Shown: positions 8,772 through 21,716, numbered from the stretch's first letter. The stretch: DNA of 64,000 nucleotides from Parasponia andersonii (GCA_002914805.1 JXTB01000017.1:401560-465559), one strand, 5' to 3'. Made by a program: numbers and translations. Notes: generated from the sequence alone by a model not told the origin.

Positions 8772-11700
8772 GGTATTAACACTTAGAACATATGGAATGT
8801 TTGTATCTCCACTGTGTCTTGAATTTTATTTGGTTGCTTCAATACTTGCTATCTAAAGTCTAGACGGATGTCATGTGTTCTTGCTTAATCCAAAGAATTT
8901 AGGAAATAATCCAAAGATTTAGGAAGAAAAAGCGAATGTGGTTGTTGGATGCTGTTTCTGTCTTTTCTTGTCCTTTTTTTCCTCCTCTCTTTGGATATTT
9001 TGTTGGCACTATCACTGTTATCTTGCCCCTTCACTGATATGCTTAGCTTTTTATTTTTTTATCTTGCCCATTCATTGATATCTTTAGCTGTTTAATTTGA
9101 GTTATCATGATGGTAGCTTTCCCCTAAGCAACTCTCCTTTCAAGTGATCTGAGTTAGAGGAAATGTTTTAGAAATTTTTAGAAATTTAATATAGTGTCGT
9201 CACATTGGTGGTAGTGGAGGAGATAAACCATACTGGTGCTTAACTTGTTATGCTGGATGAAGTGGTAGCAACAGCAGAGAGCAGTGTCAATGGCTGCAGA
9301 AATGGTGCAAGCGGTTGGAAGAGGTGCCTTTATAGAGTATATGCTTGTCTTTTGAGTTTTCTAGAGTTTTCATTTCATAAATCACAAGTTAAACTCATCC
9401 CTAAGATGCAACTCCGGCAGTGAGTGAATTATCTATGATGTTTTCAATATCATGTATTACCGACAAATTATGTATTTGGACAACTAAACTCTCTTTCTTA
9501 TGCCTTGACTGTACTTGAGCAAGCTATCCTTGAAAAGGTTTGTCAAAATACTAATCAAATCTTAACGGATGACTAGAATCTTTTAGCTAAATTTCCATTT
9601 GCGTATTTTTATGTTTTGGATTTGTTTGAGCACCAGCTCTGCTTGTAAGTGCGAATTTTTAAGTCTGTTCTTCTTTTTACTAATTTTTGGGCAGAGGAAA
9701 AAAAACAAAATAAAAAACCCGGTTTAGTGAAGGCTGAATGGCTATCTGTAGTATGCTCAGAAAGTATATTCTGCATCCCATTCTATTTTGTTAGTCCAAT
9801 TATTAGCATTAGACAAGAATTGGGCAATTGAGAGTGATTCTAATTTTATTGTTTTATATAGAGAGAAAGGAGTTTATGTGACTAGCAAGGTGTGAATGTT
9901 TGAAATAAGCTGATCACATGAAGAAATGGAACCTGATTAGCTTCCAAATGCTTTGTGTTTGTTTAGAGAGATTGACACAATTAGTACCAATAGGAGCTGT
10001 ACCTTCAAGTTTGATGTGTTTACTTTAAGTAAAGAAAAAACACTAATTTTTCCATGGGCCATCCAGAAGGAATTTAGCTGTATGGAATTTGTAGTTTGGG
10101 TTTAAGTTGAATGTCGAATTATGTGCCTCGAGGCTTGTGGAAGGTATACACCATTCAGGATTCAGGTTTTAATCCAACTTTAATCTATATCAAACCCCAA
10201 AAATAATGCAAAGTCTGGCCTTCATGTCTTTATTTCTTGCTTTGACTCCTCTACCTACTTGCTATTGTTTGATATGGTTCTTTGTGAGCATATTGTACTA
10301 GCATTCCCCATTGAGTAGTGATTCTGAATTTTGCTTTCAAACTTTTTTTTTTTTTGTAATTTTTAGTATGGTGAAATACATGTGGAGTACTTCAGTATCC
10401 CAATAACCGTAGAGTGATTGAAATTATTTGAATTTAGTCTTATGCACAACAATCTTTTAGTTTTTAATTTCATTTAGTCACTATCTTCCTATAATTTTAC
10501 TCTTGGAACCATATTTTGTGTTTATATCGAGGTAGTTCCATTAAAGTTGCTCTCGGTGCAAGGCTTTTCTCCTTTCTGTCAATTCGTTATGTTTTGCTTA
10601 CAAACTGTTGTTTATGTTGAATTGTGTAGACAGAAAAGGTTGATTTGGAGAATACAGTGGTTGATGAGAGTCAAAGACAGTTGAAGGATTGTGGCATTTC
10701 TTCTAGGTCAAGAAACGATAAATTTAGTGGTACGTTTTTTTTTTTCTTTTTTGGCAGAATGTATTCGTAGCAACATTTGAAATATTGAGTGAATTCTGTC
10801 TCTCTTGATAGTGGGATCAACCTGTCATAAGAGGAGCAGAATGCTTCACAAGGTTGTATTGTTCTGTACTGAAGATTAAAATTGATGGCTTGATTTTAGC
10901 TTTTGTTTGTGGTATTGGAACATTTAATATGAATTAGTTTGATGAAGTGTTAATCTACTATTCTTTTGAGGTCAGCTTTTGTTTTTACTAAATTTATAAA
11001 TTTTTAGGTTTAGAATATGTAGGTTTACATGTTTTGTCGGCATTTTATGTGATTAATGTTATGTTAAAACTGTTTTAATAGTTTTCTAAGCTGAAAGCTA
11101 AATAACATGACAAACTATATTTTGCCTTACCCAAATTTTGAATAGACTGATGTCTTACATTGAAGTTCTGTTTTGGATCTAGCTCCAAAGCAAGATTATT
11201 TTGCTTAAAGCCACAAGATTTGCCAGTTGCAGTATTGGGGGCTTCATGGCATTGGAAGGGTGGTGGTGGGATATTTTACGAGTGACAAGATTTGGTTTAT
11301 GTCTCAATATGAAAGATGAGATGGTTCTGGTGTAATAAATCCATCGCAGTGTAGTATTTATAAAAAACTAAATAAATAAATAAAAAATTAAATGATACAG
11401 AGATTACTTTCTTACCATCCATTCTGTAAGGAAATAGATTAGTGTGCCACACAGCAAATATTGAATGGTTGAAATTTGAAGCCAGGCAATGCTTTTTAAC
11501 TGGTCTGTCCTTTGTTTCATTATTTTTTCAGTTCATATTTTCCCTCACCAAAATAGTTAATATTAAGTATCTTTGGTATTTGATTAGGTGCATTATTACG
11601 TGTACACTGTACTCTAGTGATTTGTGTAAATGTGATGCTGAAATTCTCTAAAACTGGTGTACACTATAGTGATTTGTGTCAATGTGATGTTGAAATTCTC

Positions 11701-14700
11701 AAAAACTGAGGTCAAGCTCTTTGGCTCTTGATATCTTCTCTAGGTTTAGTTACATGTTTTATTGTTGTGATCAAATCCTTTTGCTATTTGATTTATCAGA
11801 GGGAAGTGCAAGTGAGTCTGATGATGATAATGAAAGAGTTGATGCTGCAGAGGAAGAAACAGATGATGAAGAGAACACCTTTTTTGATACTCGTGATTTT
11901 CTATCATCGAGTTCTTTCAAAAGTAACACATCTGATTACAGGATATCATCATTTTCTTCAGATGATGATGGCTTGTATGCTGTTGAATCTGAAGATGACA
12001 TTGATCCAGCCATTAGGTCTGTTGGGACTAACTATCCCTATGTTAAGCGGCGGAAGAAATTGCCTGATCCTGTTGAGAAAGAGAAAGGTGTTAGTCTTTG
12101 GTCGATGATTAAGGACAATATTGGAAAGGACCTCACTAAAATTTGTCTTCCTGTTTACTTTAATGAGCCTCTCTCCTCTCTACAAAAGTGTTTTGAAGAT
12201 TTGGAATACTCGTATCTCATTGACCGTGCTTATGAATGGGGAAAAAGGGTAAGTCTGTGAATAAGGAGTTGATGTGTTTTCATGTTGACTACCCTTGTTG
12301 TTCAGTACTGCTGCACAGCTGGTTTTATCCACACTACATATGTGTCAGTGTGCAGGTTGCAATATTTTCTTTTTGCTTTCTTTTCCTCTGGCTACGAAGA
12401 TGTTTTTTCCCCTCGTAATTTTGTGGGATCCATGGATTTTGGAGATCTGAACTTAGTGCAGTTTAATTTGTAGGAACTGCTTGAATGTTGCCTGTTTCCT
12501 GTGGTTGCTCTGCATCTAGTCATTTCCAAAAACCTTTCAATGATGCATTGTTGTTGAGTCCTTTTCAAGATTTTTTTTTCTTGGGTGAATCCTCTCCATT
12601 ATCTCTTTGTTTTTCCATAAGTTTTGCAGGGTAATAGCCTCATGCGGATTCTAAACGTTGCTGCCTTTGCCGTATCTGGATATGCTTCAACTGAGGGAAG
12701 AATTTGCAAACCATTTAATCCATTACTGGGAGAGACATATGAGGCTGACTATCCAGATAAAGGCCTTCGATTTTTCTCAGAAAAGGTCTTTTAAAAAATT
12801 AAGACTTGCTTTGCATTAGCAAATATGATACCGTCTTCTATTTCTCTTTTATATTTTCCTTCGTTGCTAAAATGGTATAATTCCTATTAAACCAGGTTGC
12901 TAGATTATGATATATATGCTTAGGACAATGTGTCTGGCTTTCCTTAAATCAGTTGTTGAATTTAGAAACTTGGAAAAAATTTCATTAACACAAAACAAAT
13001 AAGTCGGCCATAATCACATTTAATTTTGATCTTCAGATTGCCTTTTGTTGGATATTATGGAACTTGGTGTTGTGTGAGCTTCAATTTTATGGAGAGAAAT
13101 AGGACACTTTGAAAATAGTCTATGTGCGTTATGTAATAAACACTAAGACCAGTTTATTAGCGTATAGATGAAGGAAAGATGATAGATCTTCAAGATATTT
13201 TGCTCTTTCTTTTATTTTCTGAGCCCTTCAGAAAGGAGGGTTAGGGGTGAGTAAAGAAAGAAAACTAGGTTGAATATGAAGGCATGGACACTTTTTGGAA
13301 AAATTTTAAGGCAGATCCTATGTATGTAATCATATTTTCAAATGTAATAATCTAACACTGAAGTGTTTTTTTTGTATTTGGTCTCAGGTCAGTCACCATC
13401 CAATGGTTGTTGCTTGTCATTGTGAGGGTACGGGATGGAAATTTCAGGGGGATAGCAATTTGAAGAGCAAATTCTGGGGTCGCTCAATTCAGCTTGATCC
13501 TGTTGGTGTTTTAACCTTGGAATTTGATGATGGAGAAGTATTTCAGTGGAGTAAGGTGCAACCCTTAATGGTTCAACTGTTATTCATTTTTCCCGCCTGT
13601 AACTTTCATATTATTTAGTTCCGCATTGGATGGGCTTTCTTTTCTCAGGTTACAACATCAATTTACAACCTCATATTGGGAAAGCTGTACTGTGATCATT
13701 ATGGTACAATGCGTATACAAGGAAGTCATGGTTATTCGTGTAAGCTTAAGTTTAAGGAGCAGTCCATTATTGAGCGGAATCCTCACCAGGTACTTCCTAA
13801 GCTATCGTCATTAGCTTCCTCAACTAGTTTGTGTTTCATTAGATTTATTTCCTTTGTGAACTTTTCTGGCCCTAATTCATTTTTTAGATTTACTTTGTTA
13901 TGCGGTTTTTGCCCCCAACCCCCACTTTCCACCGGGATGGAGGCTATAATACTATTATCTTACGTGGTGTCTGTCTATGAGGACCATGTATTTGAGTACA
14001 GATTTTTCTGGACGTGTTGGTTATATTGAATTAAACAGTATGATATCTTTTAACTTTTAGCTGAACCACTTATGCCGGTTAATACTAGTCATATTGTTTT
14101 TTTTTATTATTATGTGGCTTGAAGGGTAAGGAACAATAAATGATGAAGCTGTTCTCTGTTTTGTATGATTCAAATGAATTTATCGGAGGAAACTGCAAAA
14201 GAATCTTGCAAAATCTCTTTGTATACATTTTTGCATGGGAGTCTTATGTAGAACCTATCCTCTTTGGGATATGTATCTTGTCCGTTTCTCATTATGATGA
14301 CTTATAAATGAGAATGAATGTGCTATTCGTTTGAAATGGGCAAAACCAAGTGTTTCGAATTCTTATCTTCTGGTACATGGTTTTGTTGAAATTTTTATGT
14401 TTATTTTTGTGTGTATATTTACATGTTGGGTACCCTTTTGGTTTAAGTTGCTTCCATGAAGGTGAAATGACAACATGGTTTCTCTTACTAATTTTCTGGA
14501 TTGTTTTTAATAGAATGGATTATAAAGGAGGTACTCTTTTAGCTATTATATTGAACACTGATACTTATCTATTATTACAATCTTGGTTTAGCATTTCGTT
14601 CTTTTTCTTTATTTTCCCTAATCCAGGTACAAGGTGTAGTCCAAGATAGGAATGGGAAGACAGTGGCGACGCTGTTTGGAAAATGGGATGAGAGCATGCA

Positions 14701-15646
14701 TTATGTCAGTGGAGACTGTTCTGGAAAGGGAAAAGGATTTGATTCATTATCCGAAGCTCATCTTCTCTGGAAGAGGAGCAAGATGCCCAAGTTTCCGACA
14801 AGATATAACTTGACACGTTTTGCCATCACCATGAATGAACTCACCCCTGGATTGAAGGTAATTTCAATAATTATTATTCCCTGTTGGTTGGAATCACTGC
14901 ACTGAAACCTCCTTTTATAATATACTGATTTTGCACCAAAATTATTGTTTTCTGACTCTACTGCAAGATGATTAGAACTTCTAATATTAATTTGCCATGT
15001 AGGAAATGTTGCCTCCTACAGATTCAAGGCTTAGACCTGATCAAAGGTATCTGGAAAATGGGGAGTATGAAATGGCAAATTCAGAGAAGTTACGGCTAGA
15101 ACAGAGGCAACGGCAGGTAAGCTGTGGAATTTGGATGTCATAAATTAGTTTTCTAGATATTGGACAGAGAGTGGTGTCAAGCCTTATTGTGTTAGGGATC
15201 TGGGGATAGCTTTTACGCTTCTCAGAATGAAGAGAAATTTCTCTCTTCTTCCTTTATTTTATAATTTTTGTCTTGGGTGACAAAGTTACAGTAAAGTCGA
15301 TGTGTGATTAATAGTTGAGAAATGTAGCACACAGTTCTTAGCTATGCAACTGACTGGAAGCGCTTGTGCCTGTAGGAGGCAAATAATTCAGTATTGTGTT
15401 AATGTTTTATGTTTGTTAATTAGGACTTTACTGGTTTTGGTTTATATTGATGGGCCTTTTGTTTCAATCCGAATTTAGGCTCGGAAAATGCAAGAAAGCG
15501 GTTGGAAACCACGCTGGTTTGCAAAGGATAAAGGAAGTGATTCTTATCGTTACGTTGGTGGATACTGGGAGGCCAGAGACACCGGAAATTGGGATTCTTG
15601 TCCTGATATATTCGGCCAAATTCCTTCTGATCAGCTCGTTGACTAA
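6923..15646 (+). CDS. ORP1C-like: Oxysterol-binding protein-related protein, ORP1 type (PH + OSBP domains)
   Basis: A lipid-transfer protein expected to move sterols or phospholipids between membranes. Exons: 6923-7552, 7852-8208, 10630-10729, 11800-12248, 12630-12785, 13388-13555, 13649-13789, 14627-14857, 15003-15116, 15479-15646. All junctions are GT-AG and join in frame to 837 codons, close to the roughly 800 residues of plant ORP1 proteins. The MHPFCC start is typical of the group and fixes the ATG. Residues 47-80 are His/Asn/Gln-rich, followed by an Ala tract (95-104). The PH domain is at about 131-260 ([18 protein letters not shown] early, [15 protein letters not shown] at its end), and a predicted coiled coil lies at about 290-328. 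An acidic linker (366-390) leads into an FFAT-like TFFDTRD at 389-395. The OSBP-related domain runs from about 462 to the end, with [12 protein letters not shown] (539-550) and the family fingerprint as EKVSHHPM (563-570). No damage was seen. ORP1A or ORP1D is equally possible as the nearest relative. Confidence 0.95.
8209..10629 (+). other. Long second intron of the ORP gene
   Basis: A 2.4-kb intron between the end of the PH/coiled-coil exon and the 100-base third exon. It contains a pure T-run of about 28 bases near 8743-8770 and many shorter T-runs. No nested gene or recognisable transposon was found. Confidence 0.8.
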
Positions 15647-15800
15647 GCCCATTGCAGTCTTCTGGTTTATCAATTCTTTAAAATTTTTTTCCTCTGTTGG
15701 TCTCAGCAGCCTGGCTGTCTCAAGGAATTGGATGTAAGTAAATTAGATCATAGGTTTTGGTAGGCAATAAAAGGGCAAAAAAGAAAAAAAAATCAAATCT
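15647..15800 (+). terminator. ORP 3' untranslated region and poly(A) signal
   Basis: An AATAAA hexamer lies at 15766-15771, about 120 bases after the stop codon, followed by an A-rich stretch and T-rich sequence. This is a plausible near-upstream polyadenylation signal. The cleavage site itself is not determined. Confidence 0.55.
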
Positions 15801-16985
15801 TCAATTTCTATGTTCCATTTATTACAACATGTGGTTATGATTTTAGTGCTGGAGTCAACCTTCTGTTAGAATCGAGTTGTTCTAGGCATTATAAATAGTA
15901 AATCCCAGAAAGTGAAATTCTTTCAAAGGAAGCATGGGGGCTGCACCATGTTGATGATTCCTTTGTGGGTTCCTTTCGGCAGATGGTACATATTGGAGAG
16001 GGAAACCAAGCCCAATTTTTGGCTTTGACAAAACTTTTGAGGTTGAGATTTTGACCTCTTTTCTAACCTCTACTAGCTGAGCTTCTAAGCAAAGCACTAA
16101 CAAATTTGCTTCTTTTCTTCTTTCAAAATTTATTAACCGATTTGTCATTGAGGGGTTAAATAAATGTTTGTTTCATAATCTACCTCCATGAATTTGTTCT
16201 CTATGCCACCTATTTTTATGCTTGTTGATTTTGTGTCGATAATTTGTTTTCTCTGTTCCATCACTTTGTTCTTACTTTGAACTGAATAGGTAGTCTAAAC
16301 TGACTTTCCTTTTATCAATCTGATAAGTTACCAATTTTNCAAACATATTTATAATAGACTAAAACTCACATTTACATATCTATTTATTACTTTTGAATTT
16401 GGCAGGGTAAGAGCATGCAAACTAAACAAGCTTAACTTGAGAAAATTTGCTACAATTTTCATTTTCTAAACAACCACGTACTACTATTAATGCTGAAAGA
16501 ATGGAGGAAGCCTGTAGCGTTAAAGCGTAGGCCTAGAAAATGAGGAAGAGGTCTATAATGTGGAAAGTCAGCCGAGCTCGGATTTCTTGTGTGCAAATGA
16601 CCCTTTTAGGACCATTTCTGGGATATTTCTTTTAAAAATAGTCGTGAAATTTATAATATTTTGTGACGAAAAAGATTATAACTTTTTTTATTAATTCTAT
16701 AAAACTCATTTTAAGACTTCTCCTATCCATGTCCAAATCCCACTACCGACATAAATTTCTCAATCTCTCTTAATACTGGATTAACCTTTCTTTATTTTTG
16801 TATAACAACGATTGATTAACCCTTCGAAATGAATAATTGTTTTTTTTTTTTTAAAATTAGTTGCAGTAATCTAATACATGACAAAAGACTTGATCTTGGT
16901 CACTCCAACATCTCTAATGGCACTTCTTTTTGCCATTTGCCTACCTTGATTGTAAGTATCAATTTGGGCCTTGACCATCCTATGA
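15801..16985. other. Intergenic, no gene recognised
   Basis: AT-rich sequence downstream of the ORP gene, with one ambiguous base at 16339. It may include the end of a longer ORP 3' UTR. No protein similarity or RNA gene was seen. Confidence 0.5.
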
Positions 16986-17345
16986 AGAGTCATAAGCTAG
17001 GCTGGGCTTAGGTATCTAGGCCCGCTACGGGCAATGGGTCAGAAAAGGCCCAAGAAAAAATATATGGAAGTTTAAATTTTGTAGACGTTAAATATAGTGT
17101 AATTTAGTATTAAAAGGAAAAAATATTCATATATAATTTGATGACATTTTACCTATTAATAGTCATTTTTATGTTGAAATCTTATTACATTCAAAGGGAA
17201 AAAAGAAAAGAAATTAATCTAATAATGTGTAGGTCGGCCCACCAGAAGCCTAGCTTGGCCTGATGCCCAACGGGCGAATTTTCATGACCCAGACTAAGGC
17301 TGTCCTGCGTAGGCCTGCACTAAGATGGGTTGGGTTGATCCAACC
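16986..17345. repeat. GGCC-rich repeat remnant
   Basis: Two GC-richer blocks, about 16990-17050 (GCTGGGCTTAGG, TAGGCCCGCTACGGGC) and 17230-17350 (GGTCGGCCCACC, CAACCCGGCCTGACACC), flank an AT-rich centre. The composition contrasts sharply with the surroundings and resembles common dispersed plant repeats rich in GGCCCGG words. Neither terminal inverted repeats nor target duplications could be defined. Confidence 0.4.
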
Positions 17346-17451
17346 CGGCCTGACACCTTTTAACTTTGATACAGATGTTTAAGGGTAATTCTTGGCTTGC
17401 AATCACTTTTTCTTTTTCTTTTTCTCCTATCCTGTGTGTACCGTAGGCTTA

Positions 17452-17824
17452 GGGCCGGTTTAGAATCGATTATGGCCGTTGTTTTTAGTTTTAAAAAGTT
17501 ATTTGCTAAAAAATCGGGAGTACAGGCCATTTGGCAAGTTACTGCATAACAACTTAAGCAGAATTCAGAATTCAGGGAGTAGGACAAGAGTTGTTTTTCA
17601 AAATTGATTATGCAATATAAGTTATTTAAATATCATTTTATAGCACGCATAATTTATAATTTATTAAATACTTAAATATTATTTTTATACAACACAATAA
17701 TTTTATAGATTAAATATACTAAATGTCTAAACATTTTTTTGCCACAGTAGCTTCTTGCTCACAGTATAACTACAATAAGACTACAACATCGCTGCATCAC
17801 AGTACATCAATACCAAACTGACCC
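17452..17824. mobile_element. MITE with GGGYCRGTTTRG termini
   Basis: The left end GGGCCGGTTTAGAATCGAT and the reverse complement of the right end, GGGTCAGTTTGGTATTGATG, form terminal inverted repeats. The 373-bp interior is AT-rich and non-coding. Flanking triplets are TTA on the left and ATA on the right, so a Tourist-type 3-bp duplication with one change is possible. The terminal sequence is of the kind often seen in PIF/Harbinger or hAT MITEs, and the choice between them is open. Confidence 0.6.
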
Positions 17825-18109
17825 ATAAATTCTTAGAACGAAGTTCCAAAATTTTGAGGACATTATTAAAACATTTCAAAATTCACTATGATAAAAATGC
17901 TAATTAATTTCTCAAAGTATGTAGCTGGTCTTCCGTAGTTTAATAAAGAGTTTTGGACATTTATACTTATTTTTCAAAAAAATATTACTAAATTTACGAT
18001 CTTTCAAAAATAGTAAAAATTTTATACGACTTTTTTAAGATATTTTTCTAAATATTTTGGGAGCTAGAACATGCGATGACATTTTAGTAAATAAGTCATC
18101 TTTTTTTTT

Positions 18110-18540
18110 TTTTAAACAAAAAACCACAAAGATTTTCTAGAAACTAATTTGGTTTCTTATCAGTAGAATATCCTATATGTCAATAAATCACAGGAAAATA
18201 TAAAAGTTTCCTAAAAATTAATTTGGTTTCCTTTAGCGGGATATCCTATACGTAAGTAAATCACAGGAAACTACGAACATTTCCTAGAAATAATTGTGAT
18301 TTCCTTTGTACCTAATATCCTATAGCTAAATAAATTACAGAAAACTATCGTCATTTCTCTTTTACAGAGTGTCATATAGCTAAGCAAGTCACATGAAACC
18401 TTTGTGGTTTCCTTTAGCAGAATATCCTGTAGCTAAGTAAATCACATAAAATCAAAAAGATTTTTTTGAAACTATCGCGGTTTTTTTTTTTACAGAATGT
18501 CATATAAATAAGTAAATCACATGAAACCACAAAAATTTCT
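18110..18540. repeat. Degenerate minisatellite, about six units
   Basis: Units share the order AAATCACAGGAAACTA, TTTCCTAGAAA, GGTTTCCTTTAGCAG, ATATCCTATAGCTAAGTA. The AATCACA anchor recurs near 18187, 18259, 18333, 18388, 18440 and 18516, giving spacings of about 73, 74, 55, 52 and 76 bases. Two units therefore lack about 20 bases. It is non-coding. Confidence 0.75.
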
Positions 18541-18724
18541 ATTTAATTGTCATTGAGCAATTTCATTGAGCATTTGGTGTGCAATAATTCCACTTCTAAT
18601 AATTCTACGTAATTTCATTATCTAGTGTAAATTATTATTCTATCTCACTCAATATGATTATTTCGTTATTAGTTGTTGTTGGAACCAATTTGGTTACTGA
18701 TTTATAGTGACTAAAGTACTTATT

Positions 18725-19085
18725 AGCACAAGAGAATTTTAAAAATGAAAAAAAGAATGAGAAAAATGGGTGGAGAAAAGGGATACATAAAAAAGATTAA
18801 AAAAATTGAGAAAAATAGATGAAGGAAAAGAGTTAAATAAAAAGGATTTTTAAAATGAAAAAAATTCCTTTTTTAAAAAATATGAAAAAATATATTTTTT
18901 TTTTCTTAAAAAAATTAAAAGAGAATAGAAATTTAGAAAATGAAAGGAGGAAAAGTAAAATAGAAATGGGAATTTTTTTGAAAAAAGAAAAACAAAATAG
19001 TAGAAAAAAGAGTAACCAAGAAAAAAAAAAACAAAATACAAGAAAAAAAAACAAAACAAAAAGAAAGAAAAATAAAAAAAGAATG
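18725..19085. repeat. Polypurine / poly-A,G block
   Basis: About 350 bases are almost entirely A and G on the + strand, broken by short T-runs. The long open frames seen on both strands here (about 60-100 codons of Lys/Glu/Arg or Phe/Leu/Ser) are a by-product of this composition and not genes. The block ends at the tRNA-like remnant at 19081-19165. Confidence 0.7.
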
Positions 19086-19165
19086 CTGAGGTGGTGGGAC
19101 TTGAGCCCATCGTTGCAAAGAGAAAAAGAGTTGCGCTAATTAATAGAGCCAACAATACTCTTAGA
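19081..19165 (-). repeat. tRNA-like A/B-box remnant
   Basis: Read on the minus strand, TTGGCTCTATTAATTAGCGC resembles an A box/D arm, and GATGGGCTCAAGTCCCACC, about 30 bases later, resembles a T arm with B box GGCTCAAGTCC. A full cloverleaf with a paired acceptor stem cannot be folded by eye. On the minus strand it is followed by a long pyrimidine tract. It may be the head of an old SINE or a decayed tRNA gene. Confidence 0.35.
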
Positions 19166-20909
19166 TGGTTTAAAATATTTTTTTCTTAAAAAGGTATTTC
19201 TACAAAAAAAAATGTTTTTATTTACAAAAATACTATTGTATTTTACTGTATGTTAAAACCGAAAAAAATAACAATTTTTAAAAAAATTTATACAAATTTA
19301 AGTGTTTTGGGCCGCATTTTATATTTGGCAATATTTGCTCAAATGTCATAGAACATGTCCTTTTTCATTTAATAAATACGAAGAGTGAGCCAGATATTTT
19401 CATGAAAATTAAAACTTATGGCTGTTTTGTAATTTCTTTAATTCGTTATGTAATGGGATTTACTATTGTTCTTTTTATTATTGATAAGATTTTGGTAGGT
19501 AAGACCTATGAATCAGTTAAAACCATTCTCGTACTCAAGCCAATAAAACCTCTTCAAAATGAGTCAAAATTTTCTTGAGCAAGATGCGTTAGAATCTAAA
19601 ATTGATATTTAGATATTCGCAATGATTCGGCCTAAGTGTGATTATTCACATTGGCTTAATGGACAAGGCGGTACTATATCTCAATTGATTATGAGTCTAG
19701 GACATCCTACATTTGGAGAGAAAAGAGAGGGCCTGAACTTTTTCTAGGTTGCATGTCTCTTTTTTTAAAAAGAAAAATTTTAACCTATCTGCTTTTAGGT
19801 TGCTTTAAAAAACGCATAATCGAAATAGCATAGAGGAAGTAGCTGAAATTATTTTCAGTGGTAGTGAAATAATATACTTTACTGAATTTAGGTGAATATC
19901 TGGAATTAAATAATGTTATTATAAAATCTAATAATGTACGTAACTCTATGATTTGGATTAGTCTTGGACCGCTTTTTGGCTATGCATTTATTCTTTGGAA
20001 GCATTTGGCATGGTGCTAGAACCCTCTTTATGGTTAGGGACACCTTGCTTGTTGGTACCACACATATTTGGATGCTCAAGTAGTTTCAGCCGAAGAACTA
20101 AACACTGATATTGGATAGGTTCTTTCTATATTTTTTTTTAATTATTTATATGAAAAATTGGTGATTGGGTATGGGACAGGTGAAGGTTTTAGTAGGGATT
20201 TCGTAATCTGACAGAAGATACTAACCCTACCAAGACACAAACGACAGCACTTATGACTCAACTTACTCTATCACCATCTTTTGTCTCACTTCTCCCTCCA
20301 TTTTTATCGATTTGATTGAAACCAATCGCTACACGGGACGTAACCCAAACAAAAATACCATTTTCCCCCCACATATTCAGAAAATATGTAATCCAAACCG
20401 TCCAATCAATCTTGACCGTTCAATCCCACTCTTACTCACTTTGATAGGGCCCCCTCGCCCACATCTAACAAAGCCTGTCACAGTACGCTGTCCCAAACTA
20501 TTCGGCAAATGAATAAACTCATCTGATCCCTACCAGTACTATCACTTACTATATCTTTTTTTCTTTTTTTGCTAAATCTAATTTTGCTTTCTAGCTTGCT
20601 TTTTTTTTTTTTTTCGGATGCCTTGTGTAAGTGACACATACACATACGTCAGTTTGTAGGAGAGAATAAATTGTTATATTTTCTTTTTTTATATAAAAAA
20701 TGAAAATTCGGAGTGATTGATGGGTGATGGTTTTAATCATTGTATTGGAGACCCTAAGTACAAGACGTGGCTACATTTGGAACAATGATAGTATTGCTAA
20801 ATGCCAAAAGCCAGAAGCCCCTGCTGCGACCCAAACGAGGCCATTTATGTTCCAAAATCCTAAGCAATCTTCTAACGTATCGCGATTTCTTCAACAAACT
20901 CGTACTTGT
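19166..20909. other. Intergenic, no gene recognised
   Basis: AT-rich sequence with several T-runs. The short open frames around 20312-20930 have no recognisable similarity. It ends at the outer edge of the gypsy 3' LTR. Confidence 0.55.
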
Positions 20910-21716
20910 TGTTGGAGTTGTTTCCACTAATAATCTAATAATTCACGTGTTTCTGAACTACTAATGATGTATCTTCTAACTGTCTGTGTCCTTATTATCT
21001 TAAAGAATTTTCGACTTCAGGCAAGAATGGAAAGACGGGGGAGGCCACCTGCAAAGATTCTCCGATACTTAATTCAGTTGTTTATCTTTGATTCAGAGTA
21101 GCAAAGATTTAGTTTTTCTTTGTGTGAGTATATATTTATCGTTTTGTACGTATACTTGTCCTCTTTACGGGGACGCATGACTCATATATAAAGTCCTGAA
21201 ACTGTGAACCTTATGGTTTTCAATCCCAAGACCGAGTGTTTTTTTTCACCAGGATTTACTCCAGAGATCACGGGCCGAGATTACTGTGATTCTCCATGCA
21301 TCGTTGAAGCCCAGTTTCCGCCGTCTTCTATGGTTCGAATCTGTCATGGGCGATACTTTGACAAACCGTCGTTCTGTCAGGACGGTTTGTCAATACACAC
21401 ACCTACTCAGGATCGCATTAAATGCTCTGTCTGGGTTTGGAACTGTGAGTTGCTTCACATTGTACTCTGGTAGAAGACCCTTGAGGCTCCCGACCCTCAG
21501 CTGTCGAGATAAGAATCGGACTGGACCGAGTCCATCCAGAGTCTGGGATGGGTCGGCCCTACCCTCGGACAGCCCATAGGCCTATGCGATACCACGTGCG
21601 ACTCGAGTAGCCTTTAATTAGTCATTCTGGACACGTTTTGGACGGTGTGCCCCGCTTATGACATGTTCTGCCACTTAGTCATCCATGTGGTGTATGATTT
21701 AGGAACGGATCCCATA
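20910..21716 (-). repeat. 3' LTR of the gypsy element
   Basis: About 807 bases, matching the reverse complement of the solo LTR at 61556-62387 end to end. On the minus strand it begins TATGGGATCC and ends ACTCCAACA. A TATA-like CATATATAAAGTCC (read on +) near 21183-21196 is the probable LTR promoter. A perfect 11-base inverted repeat (GACAAACCGTC at 21360-21370, GACGGTTTGTC at 21381-21391) encloses a 10-base loop. Confidence 0.85.

Noticed and set aside
18110..18540. Possible CRISPR-like regularly spaced repeats
   Set aside because: Units are degenerate with irregular spacing and no distinct spacers; the context is a plant nuclear genome. It is a minisatellite.
18833..19155. Open frames of 60-101 codons on both strands
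   Set aside because: They are by-products of a polypurine/polypyrimidine block: one strand reads Lys/Glu/Arg only, the other Phe/Leu/Ser only.
19081..19165. Functional tRNA gene
   Set aside because: A- and B-box-like words are present, but no acceptor stem pairing or anticodon arm can be drawn; at most it is a remnant.
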